Shown in pieces: positions 32,015 through 42,300 of a stretch of DNA of 64,000 bases (position 1 is the stretch's first letter; each line of letters begins with the position of its first letter). The position numbers and the translations under genes are program-made. This stretch comes from HGM13006 sp900757695 (GTDB taxonomy: Bacteria > Bacillota > Clostridia > Oscillospirales > Oscillospiraceae): positions 1 to 64,000 of the forward strand of contig CAUHNW010000015.1 of NCBI GenBank assembly GCA_959607825.1, read 5' to 3'. The notes under the pieces are model-generated. The model was not told the DNA's origin. It was given only the letters and a program-made list of their open reading frames with translations, and did no database searches.

Positions 32015-33811
32015 TTATAGGCCAGGATCGGCAGCGGCATTCTGACCGCACAGGCGCCCCAGTGTCCATGCCATTCCAATGGAGACACCGGGAATGGGGG
32101 TGGAGTACTGAACGCCCCAGCGGCGGCCACAGCAGTTTCCTGTGGCATAGAGACCGGGGATAGGCTCCTTGTCCATGTCCAGCACATTCTGGCGGTCATC
32201 GGTCCACAGGCCGTCTACGGTGGCCAGAAACTCATTGCCGATCTGTGCATGGCGGCGGAAGGCGTAGTAGGGGGGCTTGCAGAGGGGGAGCAGGATCCGG
32301 GGATCCTTACCAAAGTCTTCGTCCCGGCCGGTACGGCAGAATTCATTGTAGCGTGCTACGGCGCTGAGGAAATTGGCCTTTTTCTCGCCGGTAAAGCCAA
32401 GGCGGTCTGCCAGTTCCTCCAGTGTATCGGCGCAGAACATCCGTTCCTTGGGATCCTCCTTGGGCCCCGGGGGAGGCCCACCGGGGCCACCAGGCCCACC
32501 CGGGCCACCGGGCCCACCGGGGCCACCGGGCCCACCGGGGCCACCGGGCCCACCGGGGCCACCGGGCCCACCGGGCCCACCCGGGCCACCGGGCATTCCT
32601 TCCTCCATACCGGGCGGAGCGTGGCGGCCGTCACCGCCGCCCGGCGGCGTATGAACCGGACGGCCACTGAGGCTGGAGCCCTCGGGGCCTGCTTCCCGTG
32701 CAGAGCGCATGAGATTGCGGATGGCGTTCATATCATCCTCATTGGTACTCCAGACGGCATTGTGGCCCGGCGCCTGATAGGTCAGCCAGTTTTCCAAATC
32801 GCTGTCGAATACAGAGGTCACATAGCCCTCTGGCAATCGGGCACCCTCAACCCCGGACAGAACGGCGTCCCCAAAGCCCTCGTTGCAGAACCGGTTCCCG
32901 TCCCGATCCAGCCAGAGGGTGGCGGCGGTGCCGATGACCTGATTGGGGAAGAAGTAGCCGCCGCCCATGGTGGCGATGGGGGCGGGAGACATGCGGCCAC
33001 CGGCCCAGACACCCATACGGATGCCGCTGCCGTCCTGACCGCGAACCGAGGCGGTGACGGTCTGGCCGGGCTGCTTCAGGGTCGTGATCTCATCGCAGAG
33101 ATCCTCTACCATTTCTGCGTTCTTGGAAAAATCCCCGGCGGCCAGGATCACAGCCTTTTTTGCATTGAGCTGAATATAGCTGCCGTCCTTTTTCTGGCAG
33201 ATAACGCCGGTGACTCTTTGGCCCATCTTGGTCAGCTGGCGGGCAGTGAGCTCAAAGAGAAAGCGGGCACCGTGCTTCTGGGCCTCCTGCTGGTTCAGCC
33301 GGGCAACCTTGCTGAGACTTGCAATGCCCGGAAATTCGGCGCAGCCGGGCCAGAATTTGAATCCGGAGATATCTCCGGTAAAGTTCTTATTTCCGGGCCA
33401 GTGGGTCACAACGATGGCATCCCGCTGCTCCTGAGTCAGCGGCTCGATCATCCAGTCAAAGCATTCGCCGCTGGTACGGGCAAATTGCATTACCAGCTTC
33501 GGGTTGGAACGATTGTTGCTGCGCAGCTGCCAGTCATTGAGAAATTCGATCTCGTCCACATGGGGGATCCCCCGCTGAGCGAGAAATTTGGAATTGATAT
33601 GGCCCAGATCGTTGCCCACTGCATGGAACAGTTTCTCCTTCTGCTGGTCAATGGCAATGACGGCAGCACCGGCTTCGGCGGCGGCACGGGCGGCGGCGGT
33701 ACCGGCGTGGGCACAGCCAACCACGACCACATCGGCTTCCAGAGTTTCCGTAATCAGTGCGGGGTCAATGGGGGCAGGAGGCTGCCGCCATGGGGCGTTG
33801 AGGTTCGGCAT
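32015..33811 (-). CDS. FAD-dependent oxidoreductase (fumarate-reductase flavoprotein family) with collagen-like insert
   Basis: The 598-residue protein has an FAD-binding N-terminus (ADVVVVGCAHAGTAAARAAAEAGAAVIAID; GCAHAG replaces the usual GxGxxG), AVILAAGDFSKN as the second FAD contact, and a C-terminal GLYATGNCCGRRWG-PGVSIGMAWTLGRLCG closing the site. This is the fumarate reductase/ketosteroid dehydrogenase-like fold; the substrate is unknown. Between about residues 405 and 450, inside the likely capping region, lies a run of GGP triplets flanked by GMEEGMP and PPPGPKEDPKE. There is no signal peptide. The start at 33811 follows AAGGAGTGATTCC; a longer frame to 34315 overlaps divergent spoIIP and is rejected. 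Confidence 0.82.
   Translation of the reverse strand: MPNLNAPWRQPPAPIDPALITETLEADVVVVGCAHAGTAAARAAAEAGAAVIAIDQQKEKLFHAVGNDLGHINSKFLAQRGIPHVDEIEFLNDWQLRSNNRSNPKLVMQFARTSGECFDWMIEPLTQEQRDAIVVTHWPGNKNFTGDISGFKFWPGCAEFPGIASLSKVARLNQQEAQKHGARFLFELTARQLTKMGQRVTGVICQKKDGSYIQLNAKKAVILAAGDFSKNAEMVEDLCDEITTLKQPGQTVTASVRGQDGSGIRMGVWAGGRMSPAPIATMGGGYFFPNQVIGTAATLWLDRDGNRFCNEGFGDAVLSGVEGARLPEGYVTSVFDSDLENWLTYQAPGHNAVWSTNEDDMNAIRNLMRSAREAGPEGSSLSGRPVHTPPGGGDGRHAPPGMEEGMPGGPGGPGGPGGPGGPGGPGGPGGPGGPGGPGGPGGPGGPPPGPKEDPKERMFCADTLEELADRLGFTGEKKANFLSAVARYNEFCRTGRDEDFGKDPRILLPLCKPPYYAFRRHAQIGNEFLATVDGLWTDDRQNVLDMDKEPIPGLYATGNCCGRRWGVQYSTPIPGVSIGMAWTLGRLCGQNAAADPGL
32475..32600 (-). repeat. 18-bp tandem repeat encoding collagen-like GGP triplets
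   Basis: On the plus strand the unit CCACCGGGCCCACCGGGG repeats about four times without change, with diverged units at both ends. It encodes roughly fourteen Gly-Gly-Pro triplets in the flavoprotein. Near-identical units make in-frame length change by slippage likely. Confidence 0.9.
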
Positions 33812-33959
33812 GGAATCACTCCTTCTTTTGCATTGCCTGTATTGTATCACTCGCTGCAGCGGAGGAGCAAGTAGCGATTTATGCGGTTTGTGTCCGTGTG
33901 TGCCCGCAAATGGTTCTAAAGTAGAGAGCGGGCGCATATACTGTTTTGAGGTGGTACAT

Positions 33960-35018
33960 ATGAAACGGGGCAGTGCACTGGCCGCGGCTGTGATCCTGCT
34001 GCTGGGGGCAATTGGCCTGATCGAAGGGACGGGCAGTGCGGAGCTCACTCGGCGGGGCAAAGTGATTTCCACATGGCTGGCGGAGAACCAGCTGGGGATG
34101 GCGATCGTAGAAGAATCCCCGGGGGTCGAAACGGTGCCCGATGGGGAGTCCGTGCAGACGGCAGAGCAGACGAACGCCGAAACGGAGCATGCCGCTGCAA
34201 TTCCGGTCACAGAGGTGGAAGAGGCATGGGACGAAGAGGCCAGACAGAAGGAGACGCTGCCGCCGTCACCCTCGCCGATCCATGTGGACGGGGGCGTTTC
34301 CATAGAATTGCGCAACGAGACGGATTACGAGATCAGCTTTCCGGATCTTCCGGCACTGCCGGAGGGGTTGGATTTTCAGTTGGAGGAACCAACCATCCTG
34401 CTGATGCATACCCATGGCTCTGAGAGCTACAGTGACCCGGAAACCGGCGTGTACCGTACCCAGGACCCGGAGAAAAGCGTCATTGCCGTGGCGGAGAGAA
34501 TGGCAGAGGTGCTGGAGCAGCGGGGATACCATACCGTTCATGATACAACCATTTGCGATGAGCCGGAGTTCAGCGGCGCATACAACCGTTCCCGTCAGGT
34601 CATCGCGGAGAATTTGGCGGCGTATCCCACCATTGCGTTGGTGCTGGATATTCATAGAGATGCGGTGGAGGATGAAAACGGCCAGCAGATGCGGATGGCC
34701 TGTCAGCTGGGCGATGAGACCTCGGCCCAGCTGATGCTGGTGGTGGGCACGGATGCCGGCGGGCTGGAGCATCCCAATTGGCGGCAAAATCTCAGCTTGG
34801 CGGCAGTGCTGCAAAGCCGAATGGCCGGAACATGGGCCGGGATTATGCGGCCCCTAAACCTCCGAACGGAGCGGTTCAATCAGGATCTTGCACCGCTGGA
34901 TCTGCTGGTAGAGGTGGGGGCTTCCGGGAATACACTGGAAGAGGCAATGGCGGCGGGTGCGCATTTTGCCGAAGCACTTTCGGATGTGCTGGATCAGTAC
35001 AGCGGTAAAAGTTCATAA
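33960..35018 (+). CDS. spoIIP: Stage II sporulation protein P
   Basis: SpoIIP is a membrane-anchored amidase/endopeptidase of the SpoIIDMP machine that degrades septal peptidoglycan during engulfment. The 352-residue protein has one N-terminal helix (ALAAAVILLLGAIGLIEG). A variable Glu-rich region follows to about 140, then the amidase domain with LLMHTHGSESYSDP (catalytic and zinc His), ALVLDIHRDAV (second HR motif), LMLVVGTDAGGLEHPNW and LLVEVGASGNTLEEA. All are SpoIIP signatures. The start at 33960 follows TTGAGGTGGTACAT. The gene is divergent from the flavoprotein gene and is not next to gpr as in Bacillus. Confidence 0.93.
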   Translation: MKRGSALAAAVILLLGAIGLIEGTGSAELTRRGKVISTWLAENQLGMAIVEESPGVETVPDGESVQTAEQTNAETEHAAAIPVTEVEEAWDEEARQKETLPPSPSPIHVDGGVSIELRNETDYEISFPDLPALPEGLDFQLEEPTILLMHTHGSESYSDPETGVYRTQDPEKSVIAVAERMAEVLEQRGYHTVHDTTICDEPEFSGAYNRSRQVIAENLAAYPTIALVLDIHRDAVEDENGQQMRMACQLGDETSAQLMLVVGTDAGGLEHPNWRQNLSLAAVLQSRMAGTWAGIMRPLNLRTERFNQDLAPLDLLVEVGASGNTLEEAMAAGAHFAEALSDVLDQYSGKSS

Positions 35019-35059
35019 AGCGGAAGCTGGAAATTCTACACTTTGACTAAAAGTATCTG

Positions 35060-35089
35060 TTGACGAACCCCGTCTATTTGTGGTATATT
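35060..35089 (+). promoter_or_regulatory. Promoter of the small membrane protein gene
   Basis: TTGACG at 35060-35065, 18-bp spacer, TATATT at 35084-35089. Confidence 0.65.
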
Positions 35090-35141
35090 TACTTTAACAA
35101 AACAAGCCAAAAGGGTTTGAGTTTTTTAGGGGGTATCTTTT

Positions 35142-35465
35142 GTGGATAACAGTTTTGACAAGTTGAACGACCAGTTCACAGACAAGGCCAGGGGCGGGTT
35201 TAAGTATTGGTTCTGGCTGATTTTCTCTTATGTGTTTGCTGTTCTGGGTGTTGCAATCGGCGTATATGCGCTGCTGCCCGGCAATAACCGCTATCTGTCC
35301 CTGCTGACGCTGCTCTGCGGCCTGTTCGGTGTACAGACCAACGCATGGTCCAAGGGCACCCAGACTCGGAATAAGCCTCTGTTTGTAAGCTTTGTGGCGA
35401 ATCTGGCGGTTGTTGTGTTCGCCTGCGTGATCCTGTACATCATCCTGCCCTACGTCAAGGGCTGA
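35142..35465 (+). CDS. Small membrane protein of unknown function
   Basis: A 107-residue protein with three hydrophobic segments (FWLIFSYVFAVLGVAIGVYALL, YLSLLTLLCGLFGV, FVANLAVVVFACVILYIILPYV) after a polar 20-residue start. The start is GTG at 35142 after TTAGGGGG. It has its own promoter and a terminator, so it is a real transcription unit. I do not recognise the family. Cardiolipin synthase follows but beyond a terminator, so a link is not shown. Confidence 0.7.
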   Translation: MDNSFDKLNDQFTDKARGGFKYWFWLIFSYVFAVLGVAIGVYALLPGNNRYLSLLTLLCGLFGVQTNAWSKGTQTRNKPLFVSFVANLAVVVFACVILYIILPYVKG

Positions 35466-35481
35466 TTTGTCCCAATTATCG

Positions 35482-35508
35482 CAAGCCGTCCCAAAGGGGC
35501 GGCTTGTT
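35482..35508 (+). terminator. Terminator between small membrane protein and cardiolipin synthase genes
   Basis: CAAGCCGTCCC pairs with GGGGCGGCTTG around AAA, followed by TTCC. Confidence 0.6.
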
Positions 35509-35570
35509 CCATTCCTGCTGGATATCATTGGAGGCTATGAGAGAATGACGAGAGATGGGAGGCTGATGCT

Positions 35571-37121
35571 TTGAACCGAAAAAAATTAAAGATATTACCC
35601 AATCTGGCCAAAATGGTGTTTCAGCGGGTGGTTATGGTTGGCATCAGTATTCTGGCGCAGATTGCGGTTTTTGTACTGATGATTTGGTACTGCAAGGATC
35701 AGAATGACTGGTTCTACTGGGGCCTGATGATGCTGAGCATCGGCGCCACGCTGTTTATCATTAGCAAGAACACCAATCCGGCTTATAAGATTGCATGGTT
35801 GGTGCCGATCCTGCTGTTCCCGGTGTTTGGCGGATTGTTCTACCTGCTTCTGGGCGGCAACCGCCTGTCCAGAAGGCAGCGGAAAAAGATGAACTCCGTC
35901 GAGCAGAGCCTGCGCAGGCACCTGCCGCAAAATCCGGAGATCGTGGAAAAACTGAAGCTGCAAAGCCCAAGTGCGGCAGTGCAGTCTGCGTATATCCAAA
36001 AGGTAGCAGGATGTCCCATTTACGATAACACTACCACGCAGTATTTTCCATTGGGGGATGAGGCATTTCCGGCCATGCTGGAGGAAATGCGGAAGGCAGA
36101 GAAATATATCTTTTTGGAATACTTTATCATTGGCCCCGGCGTTATGTGGGACAGTATGCTGGAAATTCTCAAGGAAAAAGCAGCTGCCGGACTGGATGTG
36201 CGGGTGATGTATGACGATTTTGGATGCATTACGCTGCTTCCCGTGGGATATCGCAAGGAGCTGGAGTCTTATGGAATCCGCTGCTGCGTTTTTGAGCCGT
36301 TTATCCCGGTGATGTCTGCCCGCCTCAACAATCGGGACCACAGAAAGCTCCTGATCATTGACGGAAAGGTTGGATTTACCGGTGGGATCAATCTGGCGGA
36401 CGAGTATATCAATCAGAAGGTACGCTTTGGCCACTGGAAGGACAACGCCATTATGCTGCGGGGCGATGCGGTATGGTCTATGACGGTCATGTTCCTGTCT
36501 TTGTGGGATTATGTGTCCGGCTCAGGAGATACCATTGCCAATTATCTGCCGCCGGAGCCGGAGGCAGAGAGCAGGGGCTTTGTACAGCCATACACGGATA
36601 ATCCCCTGGACGATGAGCCGGTGGGAGGCTCGGTATACCAGAACTTGATCAACCGGGCCAATCACTCGGTATACATTATGACCCCATATCTGATCTTGGA
36701 CTACAGCATGAACGAGGCGCTGTGCAATGCAGCCAAAACCGGTATTGATGTGCGGATCATTACCCCGCACATTCCGGACAAATGGTATGTACACACGCTG
36801 TCCAGGGCCCACTATGAGCAGCTGGTAAAGTGCGGTGTCAAGGTCTATGAGTATATCCCGGGATTTATTCATTCCAAGGTGTTTGCGGTAGATGGCCAGT
36901 ATGCTACGGTGGGCACCATCAATCTGGATTACCGCAGTCTCTACCTCCATTTTGAAAATGGCGTGTTCCTGTATGGGGCAGACTGTGTGGGAGACGTTTA
37001 TCGGGACTTTGCCGATACCTTTGCAGTAAGCCAGCAGATCACGCTGAAGGACTGTCAGGCGGCCAGCCCCGTGGTGCGGCTGATGCGTGCGGTTCTCCGG
37101 TTGTTGGCACCACTGATGTAA
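35571..37121 (+). CDS. cls: Cardiolipin synthase
   Basis: The 516-residue phospholipase-D-superfamily enzyme condenses two phosphatidylglycerols to cardiolipin in the membrane. Two N-terminal helices (about 18-38 and 48-95) are followed by two HKD motifs, NNRDHRKLLIIDGKVGFTGGIN near residues 245-265 (H-x-K present as HRK) and FIHSKVFAVDGQYATVGTINLDYRS near 430-455. Length is typical. The start is TTG at 35571 with GGGAGG eight bases upstream; no ATG is in frame close by. It is followed by a strong terminator. Confidence 0.93.
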   Translation: MNRKKLKILPNLAKMVFQRVVMVGISILAQIAVFVLMIWYCKDQNDWFYWGLMMLSIGATLFIISKNTNPAYKIAWLVPILLFPVFGGLFYLLLGGNRLSRRQRKKMNSVEQSLRRHLPQNPEIVEKLKLQSPSAAVQSAYIQKVAGCPIYDNTTTQYFPLGDEAFPAMLEEMRKAEKYIFLEYFIIGPGVMWDSMLEILKEKAAAGLDVRVMYDDFGCITLLPVGYRKELESYGIRCCVFEPFIPVMSARLNNRDHRKLLIIDGKVGFTGGINLADEYINQKVRFGHWKDNAIMLRGDAVWSMTVMFLSLWDYVSGSGDTIANYLPPEPEAESRGFVQPYTDNPLDDEPVGGSVYQNLINRANHSVYIMTPYLILDYSMNEALCNAAKTGIDVRIITPHIPDKWYVHTLSRAHYEQLVKCGVKVYEYIPGFIHSKVFAVDGQYATVGTINLDYRSLYLHFENGVFLYGADCVGDVYRDFADTFAVSQQITLKDCQAASPVVRLMRAVLRLLAPLM

Positions 37122-37139
37122 AAATAGTTTTGATATTAC

Positions 37140-37182
37140 AAATTCCGGACCTGCTTTCAACAAGCAGGTCCGGAATTTTATT
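37140..37182. terminator. Bidirectional terminator between cls and the VanW gene
   Basis: AAATTCCGGACCTGCTT pairs with AAGCAGGTCCGGAATTT; TTATT follows on the plus side and TTGT-rich sequence on the other. Confidence 0.85.
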
Positions 37183-37186
37183 GATA

Positions 37187-39268
37187 TTACTCTGTGGGAG
37201 TTGTGCCTGTGGAAGGATCCGCAGGAACGTCTGTGCCGGGATCCGTGGTCGTGGTATCATCTGGTACCGTGGGCTCGGTTGGGGTGTCCGGAACCGGATC
37301 CGTAGAGGGCTCAGGCGTGGGCTCAGGCGTGGGCTCGGGTGTCGGCACTTCCGAAGGCGTTGGTGCCGCAGACGGGGAAGGCTCATCCGGTTCTACGGTG
37401 GGCGTTTCCGAAGGCGCCTCGCTGGGCTCGGGCTCGTAATAACCGGAGGAATTGCCGGAGTAGCTTACCTGATCCCGCTTGCTGTATTTGCTGGTACCCA
37501 GATTGCCCATGGCATCCAGCGCCTCGGTGGAATCGGTGCGAACCAGATTGCCATCGCTGTCATAGACATAACGGGTGATTTTGTAGGTGTAGCCGGTATA
37601 GCCGGACTGATAGGTGCCGGTGCCATCCTTTACGATGCTCTCATAAGGCTCGGTCGCAACCCGCTCACTGTCAATCTGGACGGTATAATGATTCTCATCA
37701 GTACCCACCAGCGCAATGTTGACTTTGCCACCGGAAACGTTTGCATCGATCCGCAGCGGATAGTTGGTGCTGTTTTTGAACTGGAAGTCTACGCTGCCAA
37801 AGTACACTGTTGCATCAAGGCCACCGGGAACGTAGGTCACAAAGAACATGTGGGGCTCTCTGTGGACGATCTCCAGATCGGCGTACATGGCACAATAGTA
37901 GATGGTAGAAGCAACCTGACAAATACCGCCGCCCAATGCAGGCTGAGAATCACCGGAGATATAGATGGTGCCCTCCCGATAGCCCTTCTCGGCAGTACGC
38001 TCACCCACTACGTCGTTGAAGGAGAACGTTTCGCCGGGCTGAAGCACGGTGCCGTCAATGGCCTGGCAGGCCAGACGCAGATTGGTAGTACGGCCACCGG
38101 CGGAAGCATCATAGACAGAACCATAGGAGTACAGGGTATCCCGGAACAAAACTGCTTCCAGCTGCTCCTTGGTAACTTCCGGCTGGGTCTCTTCAAACGT
38201 GAAGGTCAGGGTATCTCCGGCGGCGGCCATGGCCAGCTCCTGATTGGCTTCGTCAAGGCCAACGGTGGGAGTGTAGCCCACGGTGCCCTCAGAAACCTCG
38301 CCGGTGTTGGAGTCATATGCGGCGTCCTTAGGCTCGGCGGAAAGCTGCTCATAGAGCTTATCCAGCGCTACGGTGGCGGGATAGGTCATGGTGTAGTCGA
38401 AGTCGATATCGCTGTAATCACCGGTAGAAAATGCGGTGGCAACCAGATTGTAAAGCGTCTCTGTATCCAGCTCCTGACCGGGGGTGCCAATGGTGACGGT
38501 AATGGTATGGGAGTCCGGATCGGTATCCACCTGAGATTCCACCAACGGAGTTGTAATTTCCTGTGCGGTGGTGTCAATGAGGTTGCGGATATAATCGGTA
38601 TCCACCTGAACAGCGGTAGAAATGTCGATGTCATTGCGGCGGCGCTGTGCAGCTTTGATGGCACGGGACATGGCAAAGGGATTTGTGCTGTTGCGGCCAT
38701 AGCTGTAGGCTGCATTCACAGCCTCGTCTACATCGATCAAAACGGTGTCCTGGGCGGGGGTAAAGGTCAGCGTCTGATCGGGGAGGTTCACATTAACACT
38801 CTGCTGCTCCGTCTGAGACAGCGTGGCCTCAATGGCGGTTTTGGCTTCGTCCTTGGTCATGCCGCCTACATCGACCCCTGCCACATAGACATTGGGCAGG
38901 ATCTTATCGTAGTTGACATAGCGCATGGCGTAGATGCCGATGCCGGCAAAGACAGCAATGGCAATCACCAGTGCGGCAATGAGGACAACCAGTGCAGGAC
39001 TGACCTTTTTCTTCTTCTTGCGGCGTGCTGCGGCATTAGCAGGACGCTGACCGTTGGGACGCTGGCCGCTAGGACGCTGACCACTGGGGCGCTGACCACT
39101 GGGGCGCTGACCACTGGGGCGCTGACCAGAGGGCCTCTGACCGGAGGCGGGACGCTGGGCACTTTTGCGCTGAGCAGATGCAGAACGCTGGGACGGAGTA
39201 TGAGAAGAGGCGCTCCCGGAGGATGCCTTTGGCTTATCGTTTCTTTCCTGACTGATAGTAATCTCCAC
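37187..39268 (-). CDS. VanW family protein with peptidoglycan-binding-like domains
   Basis: The 693-residue protein has a cytosolic head with QRPSG repeats (residues about 40-75), a KKKKK stop and a membrane helix (VSPALVVLIAALVIAIAVFAGIGIYA). An extracellular region follows with PG_binding_4-type repeats (NVYVAGVDVGGMTKDEAKTAIEA) and then the VanW domain (RLACQAIDGTVLQPGETFSFNDVVGERTAEKGYREG, LGGGICQVASTIYYCA). A Pro/Glu/Thr-rich tail of about 90 residues ends it. VanW proteins occur in vancomycin clusters and widely in Clostridia; a wall-associated role is likely but unproven. The start is GTG at 39268 with only a weak AAAAGATAAG site. Confidence 0.88.
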   Translation of the reverse strand: MEITISQERNDKPKASSGSASSHTPSQRSASAQRKSAQRPASGQRPSGQRPSGQRPSGQRPSGQRPSGQRPNGQRPANAAARRKKKKKVSPALVVLIAALVIAIAVFAGIGIYAMRYVNYDKILPNVYVAGVDVGGMTKDEAKTAIEATLSQTEQQSVNVNLPDQTLTFTPAQDTVLIDVDEAVNAAYSYGRNSTNPFAMSRAIKAAQRRRNDIDISTAVQVDTDYIRNLIDTTAQEITTPLVESQVDTDPDSHTITVTIGTPGQELDTETLYNLVATAFSTGDYSDIDFDYTMTYPATVALDKLYEQLSAEPKDAAYDSNTGEVSEGTVGYTPTVGLDEANQELAMAAAGDTLTFTFEETQPEVTKEQLEAVLFRDTLYSYGSVYDASAGGRTTNLRLACQAIDGTVLQPGETFSFNDVVGERTAEKGYREGTIYISGDSQPALGGGICQVASTIYYCAMYADLEIVHREPHMFFVTYVPGGLDATVYFGSVDFQFKNSTNYPLRIDANVSGGKVNIALVGTDENHYTVQIDSERVATEPYESIVKDGTGTYQSGYTGYTYKITRYVYDSDGNLVRTDSTEALDAMGNLGTSKYSKRDQVSYSGNSSGYYEPEPSEAPSETPTVEPDEPSPSAAPTPSEVPTPEPTPEPTPEPSTDPVPDTPTEPTVPDDTTTTDPGTDVPADPSTGTTPTE
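39048..39135 (-). repeat. 15-bp tandem repeats encoding QRPSG in the VanW protein head
   Basis: On the plus strand the unit GCTGACCACTGGGGC repeats three times exactly with diverged flanking units; it encodes the five-residue QRPSG motif about six times. Confidence 0.85.
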
Positions 39269-39372
39269 CTTATCTTTTGGCAGATGGTCACTCTGCCGTA
39301 TTTTATGCTATTATAGCGTGGTTTTCGTATATTTGCAATTGCTTTCGGGGAATTTGGGAAAAATGCAGGGGA

Positions 39373-42300
39373 TCATTTGCCGGATGAAGCATCTGTATCT
39401 GTTGGAATGTGGAAGCCGGCGTATTTTTTAACAAATTGCTCCGAAACCTTCAGCGGATTTTCTCCGGAGACCAGAGAAAGCGTCAGCTTTGGGCTGTCCC
39501 CGGCGGAGAAAAGCACACGCTTTTTCAGCTCAGGATCGGCACAGATGCCGCTGACTGCGCCAAAGTCGATGGTGCGGAGGGAAAAGAGAATGTTCTTTCC
39601 CTTCTGGGTGATGTCCTGAATTCCCAGTGCTGCGGCACGGGAACGCAGCAGCGCAACATTGATGAGGGCGGTGACGGGCCTTGGCGGTTCGCCATAGCGG
39701 TCAATGATCTCGTCCAGCACATCGTCTGCGTCCGATTCCTGACGAATGGAGGCGATGCGGCGGTAGAGGTCCATGCGCTGCTCACCGGAGGCCACATAGG
39801 TCTCCGGAATGTTGGCGGAGATGTTGAGGTCGGCGGAGCAGGATTTTTCCTCGGGAGGCGTTTCACCACGCTTTTCGAGAACGGCTTCTTCCAGCAGACG
39901 AAGGTACATGTCGTATCCCACGGAGACCATATGGCCAGACTGCTCGGCACCCAGAAGGTTTCCGGCACCCCGGATCTCCAGATCACGCATGGCGATTTTG
40001 AAGCCGGAACCGAATTCAGCAAATTCCCGGATCGCTCCAAGGCGCTTTTCTGCGATTTCAGAGAGTACCTTGCCCTTGCGGAAGGTAAGGTAGGCATAGG
40101 CGTGCCGGTTGCTGCGGCCTACCCGGCCACGGAGCTGGTGCAGCTGGGAAAGTCCCAGCTTGTCGGCATCTTCAATGATCAGGGTGTTGGCATTGGGAAT
40201 ATCAATGCCGGTTTCGATGATGGTGGTGCAGACCATGACCTGAATATCACCATCGGCCATCTGCTGCATCACATCACTGAGCTCTTCCTCGTTCATTTTG
40301 CCGTGGGCAATACCGAAGGAGATCTCCGGAAGCTTCTTTTGGAGCCGGGCGGTTTCCTGATAGATGGAGTCTACCCGGTTGTGCAGGTAATAAACCTGAC
40401 CGCCCCGGGAAACTTCACGGCGAATGGCATTGGCCAGAATATCGTAGTCATGCTCAATGACATAGGTCTGTACCGGATAGCGGTCCGATGGGGGCTCCTC
40501 GATGGTGGAGAGGTCCCGGAGGCCGCTGAGGGCCATGTTCAAGGTGCGGGGAATGGGTGTCGCAGAGAGCGTCAGGGTATCGACGCCCTGAGAAAGCTCC
40601 TTTAGCCGCTCCTTATGGGTGACGCCAAAGCGCTGTTCCTCATCTACGATCAGAAGGCCGAGATCCTTAAACTTTACGGTTTTCTGTAAAAGCTTATGGG
40701 TGCCGACCACCAGATCTACGGTGCCCTCGGCCATGGCATGGAGCGTGGCACGCTGCTGGGCAGTGGTGCGGAACCGGGAGAGCACATCAATGTTTACCGG
40801 AAAACCGGAAAAACGCTGACGGGCGGTGATATAGTGCTGCTGGGCAAGCACCGTGGTGGGAACAAGAATGGCGCACTGCTTTCCGTCCATAATGCATTTC
40901 ATGGCGGCACGGAGGGCAACCTCGGTTTTACCAAAGCCTACATCGCCGCAGAGCAGCCGATCCATGGGCGTGGTGGACTCCATATCCGCCTTGATCTCCT
41001 CAATACAGCGAAGCTGGTCATCGGTTTCGGCATAGGGGAAGCTGTCTTCAAATTCCGCCTGCCAGGGGCAGTCCGGAGAAAAGGCGTAGCCGGGCAGACG
41101 CTTTCGCTGGGCATAGAGCTGAATGAGACCGTCAGCCAGATCCTGCGCAGCAGCTTTGGCCTTCCGCTTGGTCTTTTCCCAGGAATCGCCGCCCAATCGG
41201 CTCAGACGCACGTTGGCATCTTCGCCGCCGCCGATGTATTTTGCTACCATATCCAGCTGGGTTGCGGGAACATAGAGCACATCGGTGCCCTGATAGGCGA
41301 TTTTGATATAGTCCTTGACAACGCCGCTGAGCTTCATCTGCTCCACTCCGCAGAAACGGCCAATGCCGTGGGCTTCGTGCACCACCAGATCTCCCGGAGA
41401 GAGATCCGTAAAGGTGTTGAGCTTCTGACGGTTGGTGGCGGCTTTTCGGCGCTTTCTGGGGGCTCGTTTTTTGGATTGCCCGGTGAGCTGCCCCTCGGTA
41501 AGAATGGCGATCTTTAGAGAGGGGTACTCCATGCCGGCAGCAAGGGAGCCTTCCGTCAGGATGACCTCACCGGGGTGGGGAAGGTCGGTCAGCGGAAAGC
41601 TCATTCGGGCGGTAAGGCCCCGTGCCTCCATGGATTCCAGCAGCAGCTGGGCACGATGCTGGGCACCGCAGAGCACCAGAACCCGGAAGCCGCTGCTGCG
41701 GTAGTGCTCCAGATCGCTGACTGCCGTATCCAGACTGCCGCCGTAGGAGGGAAGCTGCTTGACCGCAAGGGATAAAAGCTCCTTGGGAGGCAGGCTCTCC
41801 GGGAAAGCAGCGGATAAAAAGTTATCCATATAAATGACGCATTTTCCCGTGCAGATGTTGCACAGATCGTCAAAAGTCTTATAAAAATCACAGAGCTCAC
41901 CGGCCAGTGTGCCGTTTTGCAGCATGCCGTCAAGGCCCTGAGAGAGCTCGTCCAAGCGGCTGTCCAAGGTCCGTTCCACAGCCATGCGATCGGAAAAGAT
42001 CACCATGGTTTCCGGGGAAATATAGTCCATGGCGCAGGTGAAGTCCGGATAGATCAGGGCGGCATAGCGGTCAGCGCTGGAAAACAATGCACCGCTGCGG
42101 ATGGTTTCGGCGTCCTGACGAAGCGTATCCATCAGGGCCTCGTGGGGGTGCTTTCGGCGCTTCTGACGGGCGATCAGCCCGTCCAGCTGATCGGCAAGCC
42201 CAGCCCGGCCATTTGGATGAAGCTCCGGCAGCATTTCAGCGGTGGGCAGCAGCAATGCGGTATCGACATTCTCGGTGCGCCGCTGGCTGGTCACATCAAA

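Noticed and set aside
32475..32600. Short regular repeats that could suggest a CRISPR array
   Set aside because: Units are contiguous 18-mers inside a coding frame, with no spacers and no cas genes.
33811..34315. 168-residue N-terminal extension of the flavoprotein frame
   Set aside because: It overlaps the divergent spoIIP gene, and AAGGAG points to the internal start at 33811.
37130..39316. 728-residue open frame antisense to the VanW gene
   Set aside because: Shadow of a well-supported coding gene with signal-anchor and VanW motifs; the antisense product is an unstructured Gly/Ile/Val mix.
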